Shown: positions 18,930 to 29,117, counted from the first letter of the stretch. The stretch: DNA of 64,000 nt from PALSA-505 sp963699015 (GCA_963699015.1 CAVOSX010000001.1:1302001-1366000), one strand, 5' to 3'. A program made the numbers and translations. The notes: a model not told the origin generated them from the sequence alone.

Positions 18930-19113
18930 GTAGATACCGCCTCCTTCAGGGCATGGCTAAGAGCGCCATGCAGGCGTTCGTCAACGGAGCCGGGGGAAGT
19001 GGCCAGTACCGCCGCGGAGGCAACCCGCTTGCCCGTTCCCGGGTAGCGCGGCACCGGTCCGGCTCTGCCAAGCCTATCCGGATTAGCCTAGGCCGGCCGC
19101 CCGACACTCCGGG

Positions 19114-20058
19114 CTACTGCTCGGCGCGCAGCACAGCGAGCGCGTGCGCCAGGTCAGGCGGGTACTCGCTGCCGAACTCGACCCTGCGGCCGTCGGCAGG
19201 GTGCGCGAAGGCCAGGCTGACCGCGTGCAGCCACTGCCTGGTCAGGCCGAGCCTGGCGGCCAGCACCGGGTCGGCCCCGTAGAGCAGATCTCCCGCGACC
19301 GGGTGCCTGATCGCGGCCATGTGCACCCGGATCTGGTGCGTCCGCCCGGTCTCCAGGCCTATCGCGGCCAGGCTGGCGCCGCGGAAGGCCTCGAGCGTGT
19401 CGTAGTGCGTGACGCTCGGCCTGCCCCCGGCCAGCACGGCGAACCGGCCGTCGCCGGAGGGATGCCGGCCGATGGGCGCGTCCACCGTGCCGCGCAGCGG
19501 GTCGGGATGGCCCTGCACCAGGGCGTGATAGCGCTTGTCCACCTCGCGCTCGCGGAACGCGCGCTTGAGCGCGCTGTAGGCACGCTCGCTCTTCGCCACC
19601 ACCATCAGCCCGGTGGTGTTGGCGTCCAGCCGGTGCACGATGCCCTGGCGTTCGGCGGCGCCGCTGGTGGCGACCGTGTGGCCGGTGGCAAGCAGGCCGC
19701 CAAGCACGGTCGGCCCGGTCCAGCCGGGCGTGGGATGCGCGGCCACTGCCGGCCGGCTTGTCCACCACCAGGATGTCGGCGTCCTCGTAGATCACGTCAA
19801 GGCCGGGGACGGCCTGCCCGGGACCGTCAGGCCCGGCGGCCCGCGGCGGCGCAGGCAGCGTCACGTCCAGCCACGTTCCCGCCTCGACCCGGTGGGATTT
19901 GGCGGCTGCTGCCCGGCGACGAGCACCTGCCCGTCGGCGACCAGATCCGCGGCCCTGGCCCGGGACAGCCCGAACATCCGGGCCAGCGCCGCGTCGAGCC
20001 GTTCGCCGTCCAGGCCGTCGGGTACCGGCACGTGGCGCTGATCTTGAGCTGCGGTCAC
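19114..20058 (-). CDS. rluD: RluD-type 23S rRNA pseudouridine synthase, two frameshifts
   Basis: The enzyme isomerises uridines in large-subunit rRNA. The N-terminal S4-like domain (DGERLDAALARMFGLSRARA) lies in one frame, the middle (IYEDADILVVDKPAG) in a second, and the catalytic part in a third. That last part has the catalytic Asp in GIVHRLDANTTGLMV and the motif GLETGRTHQIRVH. A missing base near 19895-19915 and an extra base near 19748 explain both breaks. With them corrected the protein is 314 residues, normal for RluD. The GTG at 20058 is the likely start. The gene follows lspA, as in other actinomycetes. Confidence 0.88.
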
Positions 20059-20093
20059 GCTGACCAGTCTGCCAGGACACCCGGCTGCCCTGG

Positions 20094-20739
20094 CTATTCT
20101 GCCGGGTGCGGCCGGGCGGCCTGGCCGGCCTGGCTGATGTGGTCGGGCGGGTCGGACTGGTCGGGCGGCCCGGGCCGGCTGCCCCTCCACCGTGCCGTCC
20201 AGCCGCAGCCCGCGGACGGCGAGCAGGACGGCGAGCGACGCCGCCGCAGACGATGGCGGAATCGGCCAGGTTGAACACCGGCCAGTGCGGCAGCTGGATC
20301 CAGTCCACCACGTCAGCCGCGCATCAGCGCCGGGCGCGCGGAAGATCCGGTCGGCCAGGTTGCCGGTGGCGCCGCCGAGGAGCAGGCCGAGCGTGATGGC
20401 CCAGGGCAGGCTGCGCAGCCGCCGCGCGGTGCGCAGGATGAAGATGATCACGCCGACGGCGATCGCGGTGAACACGACCGTCATCGAGGTGCCGAGGCTG
20501 AACGCCGCCCCGCTGTTGCGGATCAGCCGGAGCGTGAGCAGCCCGCCGAGCAGCCGGATCGGCGGATGACCGGACAGCTGGGCGACCACGACGACCTTGC
20601 TGATCGCGTCGGCCGCCAGCACGAACACGGCCACGCCGAACAGGACCGCCAGCTGACTGCGGGGCGCCCTGGCTCGCCGGGGTTCGCCGCCTGGAGACTC
20701 TGCCACTGAGCCATTCTCTCGCGCGCCAGCGTCCATCAT
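20094..20739 (-). CDS. lspA: Lipoprotein signal peptidase, frameshifted
   Basis: LspA is a membrane aspartyl protease that removes signal peptides from prolipoproteins. Visible motifs are IRNSGAAFSLG and the catalytic aspartates in VVDWIQLPHW and VFNLADSAIVCGG. Four membrane segments are expected, near residues 25-45, 75-95, 100-120 and 155-175. One base is missing near 20310-20325 and one is extra near 20234, so the frame returns to the original. In this frame no stop occurs before rluD. I place the end at a TAG (20094-20096) that is one frame off, which implies a third small error in the Pro/Gly-rich tail. The ATG at 20739 follows the dksA-like stop by 8 bases. Confidence 0.82.
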
Positions 20740-20747
20740 CGCCCGGG

Positions 20748-21167
20748 TCAGCGGCGCTCTTCCCGCTGCTTGCACGCGACGCACAGGGTGGCCCGGGGAA
20801 AGGCCTGCAGGCGCGCCTTCCCGATGGGCTCGCCGCATGACTCGCACACGCCGTACGTGCCGGACACGATCCTGGCCAGCGCCCGCTCGTTCTGGGCCAG
20901 AAGCTCCCTGGCGTTGTGCGTGAGGGCGAGCTCGTGCTCGCGCTCGAATGTCTTCGCCCCGGCGTCGGCCTGGTCGTCGCCGGCGTCGGCGACCGCGTCA
21001 CCCATCCGCGCGGCGATCTCGGACTCGGCCTTGGAGATCTCCGCGCGCAGCTCGGTTATCTCGGATTCGAGTTCCTCCCGGAGCTCGGCGAGCTCGGCCT
21101 CGGTCCAGCGCTTCTCGCCGGACCGGACGGGAAGAGCGGCGGCGCCCGAGCGGGTGGTTGCGGCCAT
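20748..21167 (-). CDS. TraR/DksA-family zinc-finger protein
   Basis: This small protein of 139 residues has a long coiled-coil-like N-terminal helical region rich in Glu and Leu (about residues 20-95). A C-terminal four-cysteine zinc finger follows, with CESC and CVAC separated by about 18 residues. This is the DksA/TraR fold, whose members bind RNA polymerase through the secondary channel. The usual acidic DksA tip residues (DxxDxA) are only loosely matched by VADAGDDQAD near 60-70. The gene sits between lspA and ileS, as in Streptomyces. Whether it responds to ppGpp is unknown. Confidence 0.85.
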   Translation of the reverse strand: MAATTRSGAAALPVRSGEKRWTEAELAELREELESEITELRAEISKAESEIAARMGDAVADAGDDQADAGAKTFEREHELALTHNARELLAQNERALARIVSGTYGVCESCGEPIGKARLQAFPRATLCVACKQREERR

Positions 21168-21390
21168 CTCCGGCCTCCCTTGACGCCAGATTGTCGATGA
21201 TCTTGAAACGGTGCAGTCACCGGAGGATAAGTCGGGATTGCGGGATGCGCAAACGCGGATGCGCCGTCCCGTTCGGCGCCTGCTGCGGGATCGGCTATCG
21301 TGGCAGTCTGCACGGCACAGATGGGGACAGCTGCCGCTGATCGCGGCCAGGAGCGACCCGGGGACGGTGCGAGCCCGGGGGCAGGCCCAG

Positions 21391-21612
21391 TGACCAGATC
21401 ACCCCGGAGCCGCCGGAAGAACGGCCAGGATTACGGTCCCGCCCAGCGGGATGACCGGCTGGCCTGCTAGAACCGGCAGCAGGACGCAACGAAGAGGGCC
21501 GGGGGCCGCGCCCGCCGCTGGGCGGGCCAGGCACACGGCCAAGGAGGGTGGTACCGCGGGGCGGCCGCAGGCCCGCTTCGTCCCTTCGCGCAGGCGATCC
21601 GCGGAAGGCCAC
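21391..21612 (+). promoter_or_regulatory. T-box leader controlling ileS translation (isoleucine tRNA sensing)
   Basis: The 452-base gap between the dksA-like gene and ileS holds a T-box. The conserved core GGGTGGTACCGCGG is at 21547-21560. A candidate specifier codon ATC (isoleucine), followed by A, lies at 21399-21401 within GACCAGATCACCCCGG, which resembles the short stem I of actinobacterial ileS leaders. The ileS Shine-Dalgarno GGAAGG (21604-21609) can pair with CCTTCGCG at 21584-21591. The pairing would hide the ribosome-binding site unless uncharged tRNA-Ile stabilises the alternative fold. This is the translational class of T-box. The upstream part of the gap (21168-21390) must carry two divergent promoters, but I see no convincing boxes. 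Confidence 0.88.
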
Positions 21613-21619
21613 CCAGATC

Positions 21620-24600
21620 ATGTCCTACCCCGATGACTCCGCACCGGTGACAAGCGCGCCCGGGGCCAGGCGGCTGTTCCCCGCGCTGCCGGAACGGCCG
21701 GATCTGCCCGCGCTGGAGCGCGAGATCGCTGGCCCGCTGGCGCGAAGGCAAGGTCTTCGAGCGCTCGCTGGAGCAGACCGCCGACGGCCCGCAGTGGACG
21801 TTCTACGAGGGCCCGCCGACCGCGAACGGCGTCCCCGGCGTGCACCACGTCGAGGCGCGGGTGTTCAAGGACGTCTTCCCCCGGTTCAAGACCATGCAGG
21901 GATTCCGCGTCCCGCGCCGGGCCGGCTGGGACTGCCACGGCCTGCCGGTCGAGGTGGCGGTCGAGAAGGAACTGGGGATCTCCGGCAAGAAGGACATCGA
22001 GGCCTACGGGATCGCCGAGTTCAACGCGCGCTGCCGGGAGTCCGTGCAGCGGCACGTGGACGCCTTCGAGGAACTGACCGAGCGGATGGGCTACTGGATC
22101 GACATGTCCAGGGCCTACTGGACGATGAACCCCAGCTACATCGAGTCGGTCTGGTGGTCGCTCAAGGAGATCTTCGACCAAGGCCTGCTGATCCAGGACT
22201 ACCGGATCAGCCCGTTCTGCCCGCGCTGCGGCACTCCGCTGTCCGACCACGAGCTCGGCCAGCCTGACGTGTACCAGACGGTGGGCGACCCTTCGGTGAC
22301 GGTCAGGTTCCCGCTGGTGAGCCTGCCCGAGGGCGCGAGCCCCGAGCTGGCCGGGGCAGATCTTCTGGTGTGGACGACCACCCCGTGGACGCTGGTGTCC
22401 AACACCGCGGTGGCGGTGCACCCGGACGAGACCTACGTGGTCGCGCGCAAGGCCGGCGGCGGCGACCGGGTGGTCGTCGCCGAGGAGCTGATGGACCGGG
22501 TGCTCGGTGACGGCTGGGAGGTGGTCGACCGCGTGCCGGGGTCAGCCCTCGCGGGTGCGACCTACCGGCCGCCGTTCGGGCTCATCCATATCCCCGACGC
22601 GCACATCGTGGTCACCGGCGACTTCGTGACCACCGAAGACGGGACCGGCCTGGTGCACCTGGCGCCGGCGTTCGGGCCCGATGACATGGAGACCGGCCGG
22701 GCGCACGGCCTGCCGGTGGTCAACCCGATCCGGCCGGACGGGCGCTTCGACGAGTCGGTGCCGCTGGTCGGCGGGCTGTTCTTCAAGGACGCGGACGCGC
22801 GCCTGGTAGCCGACCTGGCCGAGCGCGGCCTGCTGTTCCGTACCGAGATCTACGAGCACAGCTACCCGCACTGCTGGCGCTGCGGGACACCGCTGCTCTA
22901 TTACGCGGTGCCGTCCTGGTACATCCGCACCACCCAGATCAAGGACCAGCTGCTGGCCGAGAACGAGCGAACCAACTGGCAGCCGCCCACGATCAAGCAC
23001 GGCCGCTACGGCGAGTGGCTGCGCAACAACGTGGACTGGGCGCTGTCCCGGACCAGGTACTGGGGTACGCCGCTGCCGCTGTGGACGTGCGACGACGACC
23101 ACGTCACCTGCGTCGGCTCGCTGGCCGAGCTGTCCGGGCTGGCCGGCCGCGATCTGTCCGGCCTGGATCCGCACCGGCCGCAGGTGGACGAGGTGACGAT
23201 CAGCTGCCGGGAATGCGGCCAGCCCGCGCGCCGGGTGCCTGACGTGATCGACGCCTGGTACGACTCGGGCTCGATGCCGTTCGCGCAGCACGGCGCGCCG
23301 CTGCGCAACGAGGCCGAGTTCGAGAGCTCCTACCCGGCGCAGTTCATCTGCGAGGCGATCGACCAGACCAGGGGCTGGTTCTACTCGCTGATGGCGGTGG
23401 GCACGCTCGTCTTCGGCCGGTCCGCGTACGAGAACGTGGTCTGCCTCGGCCTGATCCTGGACGAGCAGGGCCGGAAGATGAGCAAGCACCTGGGCAACGT
23501 GATCGAGCCGATCCCGCTCATGGACAAGCACGGGGCGGACGCGCTGCGCTGGTTCTTCACCTCCACCGGCTCGCCCTGGTCGGCGCGCAGGCTCGGGCAC
23601 GGCGCGCTCGAGGAGATCGTCAGGAAGGTGCTGCTCACCTACTGGAACACGGTGTCGTTCTTCGTGCTGTACGCGAACGCGGCCGCGGCGCAGGGCGGCG
23701 CCGACTGGCGGCTCACGGCGCCGCCGCCGGCGGCCCGGCCGCTGCTGGACCGGTGGGTGCTGAGCGAGCTGCACGCGGTGACCGCGGACGTGACCGGCGG
23801 GCTGGAAGCCCTCGATACCTCCGAAGCCGGGCGCAGGCTCGCGGCCTTCATCGACGACCTGTCCAACTGGTACGTGCGGCGGTCACGCAGGCGGTTCTGG
23901 GAGGGACCGGGCACGCCTGAGGGCGCGGCCGCGTTCGCCACGCTTTTCGAGTGCCTGCAGACGCTCACCCGGCTCATGGCCCCGTTCACGCCGTTCCTCA
24001 CCGACTACGTGTGGGGTGTGCTGAGCGGGCCCGGCGACCCGGACTCCGTGCACCTGACCAGCTGGCCGGCCGCGGATCAGGCGCTGGTGAACCGGCAGCT
24101 GTCCGCGGACATGGCGCTGGCGCGCCGGCTCGTGCAGCTTGGCCGCTCGGCGCGGGCGGGAGCGTCGGTGCGGACCCGGCAGCCGCTGGCCCGCGGGCTG
24201 GCCAGCGCGCCGGGTTTCGCCGGGCTGCCGGCCGACCTGGTCGGCCTGATCGCCGACGAGCTCAACGTGCGGACCCTGGACGTGCTGGCCGCGGAGGGCG
24301 GCGATCTGGTCGATCACACGGTGAAGCCGAACTTCCGCGCGCTGGGCAAGCGCTTCGGCAAGTCCACCCCCGCCGTCGCGGCCGCGATCACCGCGGCCGA
24401 CCCTGAGTGGCTGGCGGGCCAGATGAATTCGTCCGCAACGGCTCCGGTCGTCGTGGACGGCGAGACGGTGACCCTGCATCCGGACGACGTGATCATCACG
24501 CAGACGCCGAGGTCGGGCTGGGCGGTCGCGACCGATGCCGGGGAGACCGTCGCGCTCGAGGTGACGATCACCCCGCAGCTGCGGCGCGAGGGGCTGGCCC

Positions 24601-24878
24601 GCGAGGTGGTCAGGCTGGTCCAGGACGAGCGCAAGAACGCGGGCCTGCATGTCAGCGACCGGATCTCGCTGTGGTGGCAGACCGACGATGCCGAGGTCGG
24701 GGCGGCGCTCACCGAGTACGGCGCGCTGATCGCCAGCGAGGTGCTGGCCGTCAGCTACACCCGTGGCCGGCCCGGCGACCAGGCCGGCCGCGACCCGGCG
24801 ATCCGGGAGCACGCCGAGGGGGACCTCGGGCTGACCTTCTGGCTGGAGCGCGCGTCAGCCCCAGCCGGTGACGCCTGA
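21620..24878 (+). CDS. ileS: Isoleucyl-tRNA synthetase, one-base frameshift near the N-terminus
   Basis: This class I aminoacyl-tRNA synthetase charges tRNA-Ile, with an editing domain. At about 1085 residues it resembles the longer eukaryote-like bacterial IleRS. Motifs are YEGPPTANGVPGVHHVEARV (HIGH region), GWDCHGLPVE, the editing segment VWTTTPWTLVSNTAVAV, and GRKMSKHLGN (KMSKS loop). The first about 38 residues are in another frame. An extra G near 21731 breaks the reading, and removing it gives REIAARWREGKVFERSLEQ. The ATG at 21620 is 10 bases after GGAAGG. The 3' end overlaps the convergent gene by 24 bases. Confidence 0.95.
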
Positions 24879-27300
24879 CTCAGCCGCGGACGAGAGTTTG
24901 TCGGGCTGGCAGGCGCGGCAGGGCACGCAACCCGACGCCTCCGCAGTCTCGCGAGTGATCGACTCGACGTCATCCTTGCCGAGGAACCGGATGAGAATGC
25001 ACCCGGGCCGGTGGTAGCGCGGGACTCCCGTCACCACGATCACGCGGCCCGGCTCGTTGCCCGGTTCACTGCCCGGCCCCGCGGGCCGGCCCGGCTGCGG
25101 CGCGCCGGGGGCGCTGGCTGACGGCTGCGGGCCAGCAGGCCCCTGCCGGGCCCCGGGCGAGTCCCGGGTGACCGATGGGTACGGGGTGGCCGGCGAGTAC
25201 GGGGTGGCCGGCGCCGAGTACGGGGAAGCCGGCGAGTGCGGGGTAGCCGGCGAGTAGGGGGTAGCCGGCGAGTGCGGGGTAGCCGGCGAATACGGAGTGG
25301 TCGGAGAATGCGCGGCCGCGGCCGGGTACGAGCCCAGTGGCCTGTCCGCAACCGCCGGGGCGGCCAGCAGCCCCGGGCCTGGATCGCGATCCGGTTCGGC
25401 GGCCGGTCCCCCGGCTGGGGTTTCCGGATCATGCGCTTGCGCGGAGGCGGCGCCGGACGGGTCACCGTCTCCCTCGCCGGCCGGATGTGCGGACGGTACA
25501 TCGCCCGGCGCAGTGCTGGCCGGATCAGCGTCCGGTGCAGCTCCGTCGGCTTCCGGCGCGGCGCTGTCGCGGTCCTGCACCGCCCCGGCATGCTCCGGTG
25601 CGGCACCCTCGCGGTCCAGTACCGCCTCCGCGTGGTCCGCCACAAGATCGCCGCCGTCTGAGACGGCCCCGTCGCCGCCCGGCGCGGCGTCGCCCCGATC
25701 CGACGCGGCGCCCTCGCGGTCAAGCACCGCGTCGGCATGCTCCGGCGCAGCACTGTCCCGGTCCGGCGCGGCACCCTCGCGATCCGGCGCGGCCTCGCCC
25801 CGATCCGGCGCGTCACCCTCGCGGTCCAGCACCGCGTCGGCGTGGTCCGCCACAAAACTGTCGCCGTCTGAGACGGTCCCGCCGCCTTCCGGCATGGAGC
25901 CATCGCCGTCCAGCACCGCTTCAGTGGGCTCCGGCCCGGTCCCGTCGCCATCCGGCGCGGCCTCGCCCGGATCCGGCGCGGCACCCTCGCGGTCCAGCAC
26001 CGCGTCAGCGTGGTCCGCCACAAGATCGCCGCCGTCTGACACGGTACCGTCGCCTTCCGGCATGGAACCATCGCCGTCCAGCACCGCTTCAGCAGGCTCC
26101 GGCCCGGTCCCGTCGCCATCCGGCGCGGCCTCGCCCCGATCCGGCGCGGCACCCTCGCGGTCGAGCACCGCCCCGGCATGCTCCGGCCCGGTCCCGTCAA
26201 CGTCCAGCACGGCCTCGCCCTGGTCCAGCGCGGCCTCGCCCTGGTCCAGCGCGGCCTCGCCCTGGTCCAGCGCGGCCTCGGCCCTGGTCCGGCGCGACAC
26301 CGTTGCGGTCCAGCTCCGCCTCGGCATGCTCCGGCCCGGCGCCATCGCCGTTCGGGACGGCCTCACCGTGTTCCGGCGCGGCCTCCGTGCTTGCTTCCTG
26401 GTCGCTCGCTTCCTGGATGCTTGCTCCGTGGTCCCGCTCGGTGTCTGCCGCGTTCAGGGCAGGCTTGAGGCTCCAGCGGTTCGCCGCGGCGTCGCCGGCC
26501 GCCGCGGTCGCGGCGGGGGCGACGTGCTGAGCGCCGTTCGTGTCCTGGGCCGGCGCCGTGCTCGCTTGTGCGGTCCCGGCGCGGTCGGCCGGGTCCGTGT
26601 CCTCCCGCCCGATCACGACGAGTGGCTCGGCGTGGTCGGCGCCGTCGGGCCAGCCGGGGCGCTCGGCCCAGGCGGCCGGCTCGGCCCAGACGGCGGACTC
26701 GGCCCAGGCGGCCTGTCCGGCTGCTTCCTCGGCCGGGTCCCGCTCGGCCGACACGGTTTCGTCCGCCGAAGGGATGACGACCCGGGGCTTCCACTGGGGC
26801 GGGCCGCCGAGTTCATCCTCGACGCGCCCCCAGATTTCCTCCGAAGGCGAATCCTTGGTCAGCTTCGGTTCCCGGCTCGACGCCCCGGCGGTGCTCAGTT
26901 CGGCGTCCACCCGGGCCCACAGTTCGTCGGCCGGTGATTCCCCGCCCGGCCAGCCGACCCCCGTGTAGCTCGGGCCTGGCGGGCCTGCATGGGCCGATGC
27001 GGTCGCGAGATTGCGGCCGCCCACCGGCAGCAGACCCGCGCCTGCGGCTTCACCCGGGCTCGCGGCCGTTCCTGCACCAGGGGCAACACCGCGATCAAAG
27101 GCTCGCTCAGCTCCTGCGGCCGTCGCGCCCCGGCCGAAGAGCTCATCGCGAGCTACGATCATGCCCGCTGCGAGCACGAGTGCCGCGCACACGCTTACGG
27201 CGATAGCCGCGTAAACCAGCGTCATGTTGCTGGCAATCGCTCCGGCCAGGAGCAGTCCCAGGCCGACGACAACCAGCGCGGCGCTGAACCGGATGATCAC
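24855..27300 (-). CDS. Repeat-rich acidic membrane protein with C-terminal Ada-like Cys/His motif, frameshifted
   Basis: I do not recognise a named function. The predicted 814-residue protein starts with two membrane segments (about residues 5-22 and 27-48). A mixed region contains two ELWARVDAEL / EIWGRVEDEL-type segments. Then comes a long acidic low-complexity region (about 290-560) with tandem repeats, and a Pro/Ser/Tyr repeat region. The final about 60 residues hold RYHRPGCILIRFLGKDD and SGCVPCRACQPDK. The spacing of these His and Cys residues resembles the zinc site of Ada N-terminal or related domains. An extra base near 26281 breaks the frame: the neighbouring 21-base repeats read CAGGGCGAGGCC, while this copy has one more C. 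It is the last gene of the division array, after divIVA. Confidence 0.6.
25176..25310 (-). repeat. 18-base coding repeats (Pro-Ala-Thr-Pro-Tyr/His-Ser)
   Basis: About seven imperfect copies of an 18-base unit, of the type GAGTACGGGGTGGCCGGC on the plus strand, encode PATPYS or PATPHS hexads in the protein at 24855-27300. One copy is interrupted by a 3-base insertion (YSAPAT). The units keep the reading frame, so this is a coding repeat and probably a flexible Pro-rich linker before the C-terminal Cys/His motif. Confidence 0.85.
25836..26171 (-). repeat. Tandem 168-base coding repeat, two near-identical copies
   Basis: Two adjacent 56-residue units, 26004-26171 and 25836-26003, both start AVLDREGAAPD and end VADHAD. 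They differ at only a few residues. Shorter derivatives of the same unit continue down to about 25540. The repeats are strongly acidic (Asp, Glu) with Gly, Ala and Pro. The array is likely to vary in copy number between strains and is prone to assembly collapse. Confidence 0.9.
26211..26283 (-). repeat. Three to four copies of a 21-base coding repeat
   Basis: Units encoding ALDQGEA are repeated in tandem. The copy nearest 26281 carries one extra base compared with the others, and this shifts the frame of the whole host gene. Comparing the copies therefore locates the probable sequencing error. Confidence 0.9.
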
Positions 27301-27339
27301 AGGCCCGCCCTCCCGGGTGAGCGCCCGGCGTCGCCTAAA

Positions 27340-28188
27340 TCAGCGACGCTCGTGCGGCGAGCCCTCGCCCGGGCGAAACCCGGCCGAGTGCGCCGCCGGC
27401 TCCGGCTGACCCGCGTACGCCGGGGCGCCCGGGGCTGACTGGCCGTTGCGCACGTCGGAGCGCTGCATGGCGGAAGGCACCGACTGCGGGCCGGCACCCA
27501 TTGCCCGGAAGCTTCCGGTGTCGGATGCTCCGGCCTCGAGGTCGCGCAGCAGGCCCTCCAGGTACGCCTTGAACCTGCTGCGGTACTCACGCTCGAAGGC
27601 GCGAAGGTCATCCACCCGCCGCTCGAGCTCCTCACGCTGCTGCACCAGGGAGCCCATCGCCTGGCGGTGCCGCTCCTGGGCATCCCGCTCCAGGCTCTCG
27701 GCGCGCGCTCGCGCGTCTCCGGTGATCTGCTCGGCCTGGCGGCGTGCCTTGCTGAGGATGTCGTCAGCCTCGCGGCGGGCCCGTCCGAGCGTCTCGTCGG
27801 CCTCGCGCCTGGCATCGGCGATCGCCTGGTCCGCGGTCTGCTGGGCGAGGGCAAGGACGCGTGCGGCGGTGTCCATGTTGTCCTCGGCCGGGGCTACGCC
27901 CATCATCACCGGCTCGGGCCTGCGCTCAGGCTCGGGTCGCGGCGGCTCGGGAGCCATCAGCTCGGGCTGAGGATCGGGCAACGGAGAGCCGAGCGCCGGC
28001 GCAGGCGACTTGCCGCCACGCATGAACTCGGCCAGCTTCGCCCTGAGCTCCTCGTTGTCCTGGAGCAGCCGGTCGAGCTCGGCCTCGACCTCGTCGAGGA
28101 AAGCGTCAACCTCTTCCTCGTCGTAGCCGGGTCGGAGCCTGGTGGTACTGAACTGCTTGTTCCGCACGTCCGCGGGCGTCAGCGGCAT
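27340..28188 (-). CDS. divIVA: Cell division/polar growth protein DivIVA (Wag31)
   Basis: DivIVA binds negatively curved membrane at cell poles and directs tip growth in actinomycetes. The 282-residue protein has the N-terminal lipid-binding domain MPLTPADVRNKQFSTTRLRP followed by YDEEEVDAFLDEVEAELDRL. A Pro-rich linker (about 68-105) comes next, then a long coiled coil (about 110-225), and a disordered tail rich in Gly, Pro and Ala. It is an uninterrupted frame with the usual actinomycete length. Its neighbours are yggT and sepF upstream. Confidence 0.96.
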   Translation of the reverse strand: MPLTPADVRNKQFSTTRLRPGYDEEEVDAFLDEVEAELDRLLQDNEELRAKLAEFMRGGKSPAPALGSPLPDPQPELMAPEPPRPEPERRPEPVMMGVAPAEDNMDTAARVLALAQQTADQAIADARREADETLGRARREADDILSKARRQAEQITGDARARAESLERDAQERHRQAMGSLVQQREELERRVDDLRAFEREYRSRFKAYLEGLLRDLEAGASDTGSFRAMGAGPQSVPSAMQRSDVRNGQSAPGAPAYAGQPEPAAHSAGFRPGEGSPHERR

Positions 28189-28232
28189 CTCGTCTCCTTG
28201 GCGCGCTTGGAGTGTCTAACTTGCAGCGCCGT

Positions 28233-28520
28233 TCAGATGAGCGGAACGACCACATTCACCATGATCAGAACCGCGAAGAACAGCACCATGAAGCTAAGGT
28301 CCAAGGCCACACTACCGAGACGAAGCGGCGGGATGTAGCGTCTTAGAAATCTCAGTGGCGGATCGGTGGCTGTGAATATTCCTTCGGCGACCACCAGGAG
28401 GAAGCCGTGCGGCGCCCACGTCCGGGAGAACGCCTGCACCCACGTGATGATCATCCGTGCGATGAGCATCAGCAGGTAGATCCACAGAACGTAGTACAGG
28501 ACGATCTTCAGGATCCCCAC
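28233..28520 (-). CDS. YggT-family membrane protein
   Basis: This is a 95-residue integral membrane protein with two hydrophobic parts, near residues 3-25 and 65-92. The linker carries the family motif TDPPLRFLRRYIPPLRLGSVALDLS. YggT proteins lie between sepF and divIVA in most Gram-positive bacteria. Their function is not well defined, but links to division or ion handling have been proposed. Confidence 0.93.
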   Translation of the reverse strand: MGILKIVLYYVLWIYLLMLIARMIITWVQAFSRTWAPHGFLLVVAEGIFTATDPPLRFLRRYIPPLRLGSVALDLSFMVLFFAVLIMVNVVVPLI

Positions 28521-28598
28521 ATCAGCACCCTGTCTCCGCAGTTGAGACCGGGATGATCACCCGCGGCCGACGTGCTTCCCGCAGGCCGGCAGGCACCG

Positions 28599-29117
28599 CT
28601 AGCTCTGGTTGAAGAACCCTCGCTCGGCGATGCGCGCCTTGTCCTCGGCTGTCACCTCGACGTTCATCGGCGACAGCAGGAACACTCTGTTGGTCACCCG
28701 GTCGATGCTCCCGCGAAGCCCGAAGATCAGTCCTGCCGCGAAATCGACGAGGCGCTTGGCGTCGCTGTCAACCATCTCGGTCAGGTTCATGATCACCGGA
28801 GTGCCCTCGCGGAAGTGCTCTCCGATAGTACGAGCCTCATTGTACGTACGCGGATGCAGTGTGGTGATCCTGGCCAGGTCGGCGCTCTGGGTGAGGACGG
28901 CCGACTGCCGGTCTCCGCCGGGGTGAACCATCTCCTGCCCTACGCCGGCGTCAGGCTCACGGGCACCAGGCCCGTCAGCTGGTTCCAGGTCGTCGCCCTG
29001 CTCGCCCTGCTCGCCATATTCGTCGTACTCCTCGTAGGAGTCGTACTGCTCCTGGTAGCGGTGGTCGTCCTCAACGAGGCCGAGGTAGACCGCCATCTTG
29101 CGCATCGCGCTGGCCAT
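28599..29117 (-). CDS. sepF: Cell division protein SepF
   Basis: SepF anchors FtsZ to the membrane and polymerises into rings. The N-terminal membrane-binding helix MRKMAVYLGLVEDD is followed by an acidic linker rich in Tyr, Glu and Gln. The C-terminal SepF fold runs from RITTLHPRTYNEARTIGEHF through DSDAKRLVDFAAGLIFGL to VFLLSPMNVEV. The length of 172 residues is normal. It lies downstream of ftsZ-pgeF-yggS, as in Streptomyces and Mycobacterium. Confidence 0.97.
   Translation of the reverse strand: MASAMRKMAVYLGLVEDDHRYQEQYDSYEEYDEYGEQGEQGDDLEPADGPGAREPDAGVGQEMVHPGGDRQSAVLTQSADLARITTLHPRTYNEARTIGEHFREGTPVIMNLTEMVDSDAKRLVDFAAGLIFGLRGSIDRVTNRVFLLSPMNVEVTAEDKARIAERGFFNQS

Noticed and set aside
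15477..19046. Open frame of 1189 codons on the plus strand
   Set aside because: It is exactly antisense to dnaE, has a His/Arg/Gly-rich composition without any domain, and is an effect of the high GC content.
25176..26283. Regular repeats considered as a CRISPR array
   Set aside because: The units have no spacers, keep the reading frame in multiples of three, and encode clear peptide repeats within one gene.
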